A stretch of DNA of 34,685 nucleotides from Cylindrotheca closterium (taxonomy: Eukaryota; Bacillariophyta; Bacillariophyceae; Bacillariales; Bacillariaceae): positions 1-34,685 of the forward strand of contig CAKOGP040000968.1 of assembly GCA_933822405.4 (NCBI GenBank), given 5' to 3'. Below, piece after piece: positions 1 through 8,160 of this stretch. The notes under the pieces are model-generated. The model was not told the DNA's origin, made no database searches, and saw nothing but the letters and a program-made list of their open reading frames with translations. Both the position numbers and the translations under genes were made by a program. How positions within the stretch are numbered: the first letter of the stretch is position 1; each line of letters begins with the position of its first letter.

Positions 1-806
1 TGGAGCATTGAGTATGTGCATTGCACTTCTCGCTTCCATCGCAGCCTTGACTTGTCTTGGAGTGAATCCTTCCTTGTTCTTTCGAACGGTTGCCATCTTG
101 GAGGTCATCTCGAGTCCAGCATATCCACTCTGTCTGTTTGAAGAAAGTTTGAAATGGGGTTGATTATTTAAGTTGCTTAACTGGCGACGGTACATCGCAC
201 TTGTCTCTTTGGCACCTGGTTTGACATTCGCTCCAAGTTGCTCCAACACATACACACCCTACAATTAACAAATCGCATCTTTCTGTTTCCATCACAATGC
301 ACAATAAAAGCATTGTCAGCATCAGTATCCATAGTAATACGGTATCCCGCAACAATCATCTCGCGCATAGTTAGTACATTGGCAATTCCATCTTCATCGT
401 GATAAACTGGAGGTGGAAAGCTTCCTAGAAAACCTTCTTCGTCGAGAACTCTGCTGCCCACATTAGTGTGCATGTCAAGTTCTTTCTCAGCATGACGGAG
501 TCCATGCATAAGCTCACCATTACAAATGGTGGTGTTTGTACAACCACTGTCCATGATGACATGATCATACAACCCAAATAGATCTCTTTCCTTTCTGTGG
601 CTTTGAATAAACTGCAGACCTCGATCTGCTTCAGTAGCACAATCAGGCAAATCTTCATCTTCACTAGCATAGTGCCAGTTGGCTTGAAGTTCGACATTTG
701 TCATACCAGCAGGACATGGAATAAGATAGACATCATTGCCATTCTCATCCTTTCCCTTGATAGCATCGTGAAAGACATTTGACGTATCAAAATATCCAGT
801 TTTCAC
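1..806 (-). pseudogene. protease / pre-integrase region of element A copy 1
   Basis: Retropepsin-type aspartic protease that would process the gag-pol polyprotein. The catalytic motif is visible as HVIMDSGCTNTT (DSG), followed by NVGSRVLDEEGFLG and GYRITMDTDADNAF, the usual layout of diatom copia proteases. The frame is lost after FVNC, where one base is missing relative to copy 2, so the downstream part (the region that copy 2 reads as SNLNNQPHFKLSSNKQNG) is out of frame. It is separated from gag by the 154-bp tandem duplication. The region continues beyond position 1. Confidence 0.8.
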
Positions 807-1032
807 AGCTTGTGGAGTTTAAGCTTGAGTTGCATCAAATTCTTGGCGCACTTGAGCACCACTGAAGCCTTGTCGGCTGATAGACATCATTGCCATTCTC
901 ATCCTTTCCCTTGATAGCATCGTGAAAGACATTTGACGTATCAAAATATCCAGTTTTCACAGCTTGTGGAGTTTAAGCTTGAGTTGCATCAAATTCTTGG
1001 CGCACTTGAGCACCACTGAAGCCTTGTCGGCT
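725..1032. repeat. 154-bp perfect tandem duplication at the gag-protease junction
   Basis: Positions 725-878 and 879-1032 are identical by eye. The unit covers the end of gag and the start of the protease region of element A. 154 is not a multiple of three, so the duplication itself shifts the frame. Both units carry the same TAA-creating change, so the stop predates the duplication. Copies 2 and 3 lack the duplication. Confidence 0.9.
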
Positions 1033-2412
1033 GAGTTGCATTCCACTGAACGCAATCTCACCGATAGCATACATAGAATAAGGGACAGTAACAGTGCCGC
1101 CACCTTGAGTTGGAATCTGCATGAGCTGCATTCCAGAAGGAACTTGCATCATTTGATTACCTGTAGTACCAGCAAGTTGCAAAGGTGTGTTAACGCTTCC
1201 CGCAACACTTGATGCTCCACTTGTGGATGCTGAAGCTCCAGGAACTATGGCTGGAACAGTAGCTGGGACAGTTGCTCCAATCTGATTAAGATTGAGCTTC
1301 TTCCCATAGTCAACATATTGATCCTGATTCTTCCATTGGGTCTTTGGTAGCAGTCTGTCTGGGCATTTTGGAGACATATGGTCTTCGTTGCCACATACAT
1401 AACATACTGCCTTCTTTCCATCCTTTGGTTTCCCCTTTCCTTTTCCTTTACCTTTACCTTTATTAGGTTGGTCTTTTCCTTGGTAGAGGCTCACTCCCGG
1501 ATTTTTACTCACTCCCATGTGAATCTTCAACATATCTTGTGCTTTGCTGACCGTCTTTGGATAATAATGCACTTCTCTGCAATAGTTTGTCTGAAGATCC
1601 AGCATCAGAGGAGCTGTTCTCGTTCAATTGCAGTTGCACAGAAATCCTGTTGCAAGAGCGGCTTCAAAGATATCATCCTTGAACTTGTTTTGAGCAGCAG
1701 TATCGGTGCTAGCAATAGCAGCATACGCTTTTGTCTTGACTGCAAAATCTCAGAACCAGGCCACGCCATATAGATTTTGCAGGACTTCAGCCTGTCTCAA
1801 GAATCGTTCCTTGAAATGCATCAAGTTTTCGGTTGTTCCTTGCTTCATAGCAAAGAACTTTTGATTCACTTCCCAGAAATCCAAGAAATCATACTCAGCA
1901 TCAGCACTCTTCTTCATGAATCGTTCAATACGTTTCAAGAGTTTGATCGGATCTTCAAGAGTAGTCGTGAAAGCTTGATATCCATCGCCTTTGTCACAAA
2001 CTTCAGCATGATGTTTGATTTGACGGTTCTCTTGTTTGTCTCGAAGTAGGCTGATCTTTGCATGTTCTCGTCAAGCTTTGCAGAAACGAGAATCTTGTTT
2101 TGGGCCATCTCTGTTTCTCTTGCAACAGCTTCAGTTTGAGTTGGAGGGTTCAATCAATCTTGGGGCAATCGCATTGAAGTCGATCAGCTTTCCATCTTGA
2201 ATTGATTTCACCATGTCTTCGAAACATTTCATTCCAGAAGCTTGGATATAGTCAATCACTCTTTTTTTGGCATCTTTGTACAACAATCTTGCCTTTCCAT
2301 TGTTTTCATCTTTTGTTGAAAATAGATGTTTCACAACTGTTGAACTTGAATTGCTCTTCACTTTCTCAGGAGTCACACGTCCTCTTCCACCACCGGATGA
2401 AAAACGTCCCAT
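973..2412 (-). pseudogene. gag: gag of element A copy 1, broken
   Basis: Structural capsid/nucleocapsid protein of a copia-like element. The start is the ATG read as MGRFSSGGGRGR at 2412. The middle part is a typical helical gag region (FMKKSADAEYDFLDFWEVN, MHFKERFLRQAEVLQNLYG). A lysine/glycine tract (GKGKGKGKGKPKDGKK) precedes the nucleic-acid-binding knuckle CYVCGNEDHMSPKC, a CX2CX4HX4C motif, followed by a Q/T/V-rich spacer. In-frame stops are at 1750 (CGA to TGA compared with copies 2 and 3), at 1624-1626 (TGA where copy 2 has CAA) and at 973-975 (CAA to TAA). A frameshift near 1937 comes from a 16-bp deletion, and a further frame change lies near 2140. Not translatable as one protein. 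Confidence 0.85.
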
Positions 2413-2474
2413 TGTCAACAAATCACTCACTCCTTTGTCAATAAGGCAGTGCTGTTCTTGACGTAAATTTGTTC

Positions 2475-3002
2475 TGTTGCCTTTTGTGATTGAATGTTAG
2501 AATAAAGCAGAATGTGCTCTATCGTGAGTGCCTTTAGCGCTCAGAAGAAACTCTCTGCAATCTAAATTTGTGATCGACTGTACAACACTTTCACAACAAT
2601 AGTTCTCCTGTGTCGAGATATACTTTGAGTGAAATTGTTCCTATTTGATTAATGTTTGGCTTGAATTGATGATTCAATCACAAAAGTAAGTTCAACGATT
2701 TTCCCTTGGAAAATCCCTTGTTTACAGAACTTGATTCGACCTCTACGATAATTCTGTGTTGGATGCAGTACTTTGGGACATCTTGTATTATTTGCTACTG
2801 CATTGTACACAACATTGATATCTCACTTGTATAGGGTCATTCCCTTTTTGTGTGGATGTAGATTGTCCGACAGACTTGCGTCCGGCATACTTGCGTTGAA
2901 TTCCGACATCACAATCAAAATCCGATCGTACGTGTCGAAAACTTTGTACTTGAATAGTTTCTTTTCGGAACGTAAAAACTCATATTTTGTCATATCCCAG
3001 CA
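2475..3002 (-). repeat. Putative 5' LTR / leader of element A copy 1
   Basis: Copies 1 and 3 lose homology to each other at exactly the same point (3002 and 22515), and on the minus strand copy 3 starts TGTTGGGATATG, a canonical TG LTR start. A tentative LTR end is the GGCAACA just upstream of gag (plus-strand tgttgcc at 2475), giving short TGTTG/CAACA inverted ends and about 528 bp. The outer boundary is well supported. The inner boundary is a guess, because no matching 3' LTR is in the window. The remaining 62 bp to the gag ATG would hold the primer site; I recognise no tRNA complement there. Confidence 0.5.
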
Positions 3003-3096
3003 TCTTCCCGCGTCTGGAGCCATGACCTGACTCAACGTTTGTCATTTTACTCTCACATATTCGTCTCAACCACATCTTGATCGTTGTTTCCTTATC

Positions 3097-4117
3097 ATGC
3101 CAGCCACAAATAAGACAACTAAGGAGAAACAGCCAACCTGCCTAGATAACCCAGCTTGTGCTGTCATACTTTCCGACTTGGAGAATAAAAAACTGCCATT
3201 GGACGAGTCCGAAATGTCTGCGGAAGTAGCCTTCAACAAATTCTATGCAGATAATCCTGTTGTCCAAGCTGTCGCATTCAAAAAGTTCAAGGAGAAATTG
3301 AATGACCATCGTCGTCAAGTACTAAAGAAGAAGGAAAGCCCGCCTCAGAAGAAGCTATTAAATGGGATGGAAGTGAAGCCAAGGCCATCCTCGTCGAGGA
3401 CTTGACTTGAGGCATCTTATCCCTTGAGAACGATGCAAAGAAGCCGCAGCAGAAATGGCAGAAGTACTACGAGGACTTGCCCAAATTCAAGGACACATGC
3501 TTCCAAGCATTCCGGGACTGGCTAGAGAAGTCTGCCATGCCCTATGCTCAGGCGTGGGAAGAGCATTGCAAGTTCCTTCCGGCCTTTAAGGATGTGGATC
3601 TAGAGCGGTTCAAAGCCAGATTGAAAGCTCATCAGGACCAAGTGAAGAAATACATGAAAAGATCAAAGGAAGAAGAGCTGCTTATGCTAGAGGAGTTCAA
3701 GTGGTATCCCAAAGTCGAAATCAACGCTGATGGAACACCAAATGGGCCATGCATCCAACAAAGTTTCTGTTGAAGACAGATGTTGAAGAGAAGAAGCATG
3801 AAGTGATGAAGCCAAAGCAACTGAGAGAAACCAGAGAAGAGTATAAGGCTTTCACTCTCAATGTATTTTGCCAACACATATACCAACAAGTGCGTGCCAA
3901 GAAATTCAACAACTATTTGAATGATGAGCGCCACAAACACAAGATTCACATCTGCAAGCCTAAGGTGGGAGCGGATGACAATACATTGGCTGAACGTTTG
4001 GAAGCCCTAGGACTAGGCCCCTCTCACTTTGCCTTGAAAACACCAGGAACGGGCAGTCTAAAGCGTTCACCTGTTCAACTTGAACTCTACAATCCAAACA
4101 AGAAGCAGAGGGTCTAA
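3097..4117 (+). pseudogene. Diatom-type hypothetical protein remnant with repeated FK..L..HR.QV motif
   Basis: Three consecutive open pieces in three frames (3097-3405, about 3340-3773, 3749-4117) read as one ancestral protein of about 340 residues. A frameshift lies near 3350, an in-frame TGA at 3408-3410, and a one-base loss near 3752. The first two pieces contain a repeated block, KKFKEKLNDHRRQV and ERFKARLKAHQDQV, each before a lysine-rich segment. The last piece has TREEYKAFTLNVFCQHIYQQ and KFNNYLNDERHKH. I associate these blocks with a repetitive protein family seen in diatom genomes but cannot name a function. It ends with the basic tail NPNKKQRV and a TAA... type 3' region. It lies between two inverted copies of element A and is the best candidate for non-transposon sequence here. 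Confidence 0.6.
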
Positions 4118-4287
4118 AGTGTATTAGTTTAATGTTTATAGTGCGTTTAGTCTCCAAAAATCTGCCTTGGCCATGCATCGTCTATTAGTGGATCTATTGC
4201 CAATTTCATTGTCGTTGGTTGTTGGCACTTGTCTTTGGTATGGGATAGTGGCGAATGCAATTGCTTTGTGTTCTAGTTCTTCTTAGG
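4118..4287. other. 3' flank of the gene remnant
   Basis: AT-rich sequence following the stop of the gene remnant, up to the breakpoint with element A copy 2. No ORF, repeat or motif recognised. Confidence 0.4.
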
Positions 4288-6093
4288 TAAAGCCAATTTC
4301 ACGACTACTCTTGAAGATCCGATCGAACTCTTGAAACGTATTGAACAATTCATGAAGAAGAGTGCTGATGCTGAGTATGATCTTTGCTATGAAGCAAGGA
4401 ACAACCGAAAACTTGATGCATTTCAAGGAACGATTCTTGAGACAGGCTGAAGTCCTGCAAAATCTATATGGCGTGGCCTGGTTCCGAGATTTTGCAGTCA
4501 AGACGAAAGCGTATGCTGCTATTGCTAGCACCGATACTGCTGCTCAAAACAAGTTCAAGGATGATATCTTCAAAGCCGTTCTTGCAACAGGATTTCTGTG
4601 CAACTGCGATCAAACGAGAACAGCTCCTCTGATGCTGGATCTTCAGACAAACTATTGCAGAGAAGTGCATTATTATCCAAAGACGGTCAGCAAAGCACAA
4701 GATATGTTGAAGATTCACATGGAAGTGATTAAAAATCCGGGAGTGAACCTCTACCAAGGAAAAGACCAACCTAATAAAGGTAAAGGTAAAGGAAAAGGAA
4801 AAGGAAAGGGGAAGCCGAAGGATGGAAAGAAGGCAGTATGTTATGTATGTGGCAACGAAGACCATATGTCTCCAAAATGCCCAGACAGACTGCTACCAAA
4901 GACCCAATGGAAGAATCAGGATCAATATGTCGACTATGGGAAGAAGCTCAATCTTAATCAGATTGGAGCAACTGTCCCAGCTACTGTTCCAGCTATAGTT
5001 CCTGGAGCTTCAGCGTCCACAAGTGGAGCATCAAGTGTTGTGGGAAGCGTTAACACACCTTTGCAACTTGCTGGTACTACAGGTAATCAAATGATGCAAG
5101 TTCCTTCTGGAATGCAGCTCATGCAGATTCCAACTCAAGGTGGCGGCACTGTTACAGTCCCTTATTCTATGAATGCTATCGGTGAGATTGCGTTCAGTGG
5201 AATGCAACTCAGCCGACAAGGCTTCAGTGGTGCTCAAGTGCGCCAAGAATTTGATGCAACTCAAGCTCAAACTCCGCAAGCTGTGAAAACCGGATATTTT
5301 GATACGTCAAATGTCTTTCACAATGCTATCAAGGGAAAGGATGAGAATGGCAATGATGTCTATCTTATTCCATGTCCTGCTGGTAGAACAAATGTCAAAC
5401 TTCAAGTTGACTGGCATTATGCTAGTGAAGATGAAGATTTGCCTGATCTTGCTACTGAAGCAGATTGAGGTCTGCAGTTTATTCAAAGCTGCAGAAAGGA
5501 AAGAGATCCATTTGGGTTGTATGATCATGTCATCATGGACAGTGGTTGTACAAACACCACCATTTGTAATGGTGAGCTCATGCATGGACTCCGTCATGCT
5601 GAGAAAGAACTTGACATGCACACTAACGTGGGCAGCAGAGTTCTTGACGAAGAAGGTTTTCTAGGAAGATTTTCACCTCCAGTTTATCACGATGAAGATG
5701 GAATTGCCAATGTACTTGCTACGCGCGAGATGATTGTTGCGGGATACCGCATTACTATGGATACTGATGCTGACAATGCTTTTATTGTGCATTGTGATGG
5801 AAACAGAAAGATGCAATTTGTGAATTGTAAGGGTGTGCATGTGTTGGAGCAACTTGGAGCAAATGTCGAACCAGGCGCCAAAGAGACAAGTGCGATATAC
5901 CGTCGCCAGTTAAGCAACTTAAATAATCAACCCCATTTCAAACTTTCTTCAAACAAACAGAATGGATATGCTGGACTTGAGATGACCTCCAAGATGGCAA
6001 CTGTTCGAAAGAACAAGGAAGGATTCACTCCAAGACAAGTCAAGGCTGCGATGGAAGCGAGAAGTGCAATGCACATACTCAATGCTCCAAGCA
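4288..6093 (+). mobile_element. LTR retrotransposon A, copy 2, 5' and 3' truncated
   Basis: Plus-strand copy of element A, inverted relative to copy 1. Homology starts at about 4288, inside gag, so LTR, leader and gag N-terminus are missing. It ends at about 6093, where sequence matching the LTR of element B begins. It is the best preserved gag-protease of the three copies: from 4362 onward one frame runs to 6125 with a single stop. A 32-bp deletion at about 4380 relative to copy 3 shifts the frame at the N-terminal side. Confidence 0.85.
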
Positions 6094-6125
6094 TTTCTCC
6101 CTGCACGTTGTTTTACCTGAATTGA
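4362..6125 (+). pseudogene. gag-protease polyprotein of element A copy 2
   Basis: One reading frame with a single in-frame TGA at 5466-5468, where copy 1 has CGA; the product would be a gag-protease fusion of about 587 codons. Gag part: FKERFLRQAEVLQNLYG, a (KG)n basic tract, the CX2CX4HX4C knuckle CYVCGNEDHMSPKC (about residues 160-173), and a low-complexity spacer. After the stop: the protease motif HVIMDSGCTNTT, then ANVLATREMIVAGYRITMD and the basic RKNKEGFTPRQVKAAMEARS region that precedes integrase in copia elements. The last codons, up to 6125, already lie in LTR sequence of element B, so the C-terminus is chimeric. A 32-bp deletion removes the natural N-terminal frame. Confidence 0.85.
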
Positions 6126-6259
6126 TCTTTATCTTCTTGTGAAATAGCAGTCGTACTATAGGCTTTAAGTCTATTCATCTACTTTCATTTATTTCTGTCA
6201 GATTAACAGTTGCACTATAGGCTTTAAGTCTATTCATCTACTTGCATTTATTTCTGTCA
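6094..6259 (+). repeat. 5' LTR fragment of element B with 59-bp partial tandem duplication
   Basis: Positions 6094-6200 match 11393-11498, the last 106 bp of the 3' LTR, ending in TTCTGTCA. A second partial unit (6201-6259) repeats GATTAACAG...CTATAGGCTTTAAGTC and again ends in TTCTGTCA at 6259. The first 194 bp of the LTR are missing and are replaced by element A sequence. Confidence 0.8.
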
Positions 6260-7400
6260 GATTAACAGTCGCAGTTACGCCTACAGCTAACTGCATTGAT
6301 CTCCCCATCAGAGATCGCTCAATTCGTCTCCCATCAGAAGACAAAAACACAACAAACTTGCGGATCGGATCTACAGCGCTCTCGCAAGCTACTGAGCTTC
6401 CATCAAGCTCACATTCTCGCCTTTCGCAAGTTACTGAGCTCCCATCAAGCTCACATTCTTGCAGTCGCGCACACATCCGACTGCAGCGATTGTCCTTTAG
6501 AAATTTTACCAATCTCGTCTTCCATCAAAGACAAGGACAATCAACATTTTGGAATTCGTCTTCCCATCAACGACGAACAACACAACAACTCGCAGATCGA
6601 CTTTCAGCGTTTCGCAAGTTCTTTTTGGGCTCCCATCAAGCCCATCCCACCGTTCGATTTGGATTAATTTCTGAGGCACAGTACTCATAACATTTAATTC
6701 GAACGAAGAACTCGGTTTCTACAGGCGCCCGAGTTATTTTTCAAGGTTTGGAACGACAAAATTTGGGGTGCTCGGCTAGTAGCGGCCCTATTGCTATAGT
6801 CGTAAGGTATTGGGGTTTTATTTATTTATTGATCGCTATCAATACAGCGTTGAGTGTCACCTCCTTTCGTTGTCAAGGAGTTTTCTTCGGAACCAAGGGA
6901 TCCGAATCTTTCAACCGGTCAAACAGCTTCTGTGGTGGAAGTCCCGCTTGAAAGGTTCACCTTCCCTTGCAAAGTAAAACGCCGGACCTACACCAGACGC
7001 CCCAGGAACGGGCTTTTGCTGTGCAAGCAATTGATTCAGGCGCGTCTGCTTTTCCTTTTCTACTTTTGGATTGCATCGGTTCCAGTCCAACGTTAGGACC
7101 GTCCTCAAACTCAGGGCGTACACAAATTAGAGTTCGCAGGATCATCCTACCTGTAGTAGACTTGTTTGCTTGCATTCACCAGGGGCTCTAACTCGCTACT
7201 CCGGGCAAGTCAAGTTGCCGGTCCTCCGTGCTGTGTCCCTTCCTACCTATCAGCTTGGCCGGTGACCAAGGATTGTTCCTGTGCTCAGCTTCTCACAGGA
7301 TAGGGGGGTTAATCGATCTATAGCAAAGGTCGCCTCTGACTTAATATACTTTTAGATTATTTCAAAGTCAAGCTCTACTACTGCTCTTTATCGTCCTACA
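6260..7400 (+). other. Long leader of element B
   Basis: About 1.1 kb between the LTR end and the gag ATG. No long convincing ORF; short open frames over 6296-6690 coincide with a structured repeat region and are not persuasive as proteins. The first 400 bp hold the hairpin array described separately. The rest (6660-7400) is mixed-composition sequence with a small CTCGG/CCGAG hairpin around 6711-6733. No primer-binding site could be assigned directly after 6259. Confidence 0.6.
6298..6644 (+). repeat. Array of seven small hairpins with a constant (C/T)CCATCA loop
   Basis: Seven short inverted repeats enclose nearly the same loop. H1 6298-6316: GATCTC / CCCATCA / GAGATC. H2 6326-6342: GTCT / CCCATCA / AGAC with two extra bases on the 3' side. 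H3 6393-6411: TGAGCT / TCCATCA / AGCTCA. H4 6435-6453: TGAGCT / CCCATCA / AGCTCA. H5 6517-6532: GTCTT / CCATCA / AAGAC. H6 6555-6577: outer stem TTCGTC / GACGAA, with CCCATCA at the centre. H7 6626-6644: TGGGCT / CCCATCA / AGCCCA. H2-H3 and H6-H7 sit in two related units of about 95 bp that share flanking motifs (GATCG, TTCGCAAG). H3/H4 versus H7 differ by a compensating A-T to G-C pair change. This suggests RNA structure in the genomic leader of element B. Confidence 0.8.
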
Positions 7401-8160
7401 ATGAGCACCGAACGTGAACTACAAGCCCAACGTTGGGAACAAACTCGCGAGCAGCGTCCAACATTGTCAAGAGGAGGATCTGTATCCTCTCGACCGTCTC
7501 ATGTGTCCTTAGGTTTGGGATTTAATTCACCCATGCAACCATCAACAACCCGCCACCGTCCTCCTGGTCATTGTCCAGACAGTCTAGAACACATCCTGGT
7601 TGAGGTTCTGGATCTCCCTCCAGATGGTATTCTTGCTCAAGCATTGAAGCATGCTAAAATTACTTGCTTCATTGACCTCATGGCTATGACCAATGTGGCG
7701 ATTGACTCTCTTGTTTATCCAAGAAGATGATGAAGGCGATTTCCAAGATGATCAAGTTGCCCTGGTACCACTGTCCATCCGCAGTCTCATCAAGGTCATC
7801 CAAGGATACGTTTACTACCGCAAACATGTCCATAACGATCCTGTCAACCCTGACAACTGCATGGATATTGACTATGGAAGTGTACTTGACTATAGAGCTT
7901 CTGGAGAGCTCTTAACTTTTGGTAATAGAACTATTCCACAACCTATTATCCAGAAACCCAGTCGTTGTACCCCTGCTGATGAATTCGATAGAAGCATCAG
8001 ACAAGACCTGTCGTCTTTCCCTACTTTTAGCAATGACAAGCAATGGGAAAACTACAATTGTAATCTCCCAGCCATCTGTCGCACTTACGGTCTACAAAAT
8101 GTTCTTAATCATAAGTACCGCCCACAAACTGTTGATGAAAAGGACCTCTTTGACTGACTC
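7401..8160 (+). pseudogene. gag: gag N-terminal part of element B, frameshifted
   Basis: Starts at the ATG in the context ctacaATGagc, with a low-complexity N-terminus (RPTLSRGGSVSSRPSH). It moves from frame 7401 to a second frame near 7720 and to a third near 8150. Blocks such as LEHILVEVLDLPPDGILAQA, VPLSIRSLIKVIQGYVYYR and FSNDKQWENYNC are in the order I expect of a diatom copia gag, and the text continues into the long ORF that follows (FVREHHATFDVQKIYNQLAK). No zinc knuckle is seen in this part. Two frameshifts mean the protein cannot be made as one unit without frameshifting; the downstream ORF stays open. Confidence 0.65.

Larger units (their letters stand above)
1..3002 (-). mobile_element. 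LTR retrotransposon A, copy 1 (Ty1/copia-like), partial
   Basis: Minus-strand element whose 5' end is at 3002, where it begins TGCTGGGATATG; it runs off the left window edge. Order in the element sense: LTR-like leader, gag with a CCHC zinc knuckle, DSG protease, and the start of the pre-integrase region. The same sequence occurs inverted at 4288-6093 and in the same orientation at 20976-22515. Copy 1 is dead: it has at least three gag stops, a 16-bp deletion near 1960 relative to copy 3, and a 154-bp tandem duplication. No integrase or RT lies inside the window. Confidence 0.85.

Noticed and set aside
6296..6690. Two overlapping ORFs of 110-123 codons over the hairpin array
   Set aside because: They are repeat-driven open frames of odd composition with no known domain; the hairpins explain the pattern better.
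6721..6735. GGCGCCCGAG resembling a tRNA-Lys-type primer-binding site
   Set aside because: It is about 460 bp from the LTR end; a primer site should follow the LTR directly, and the match is short.
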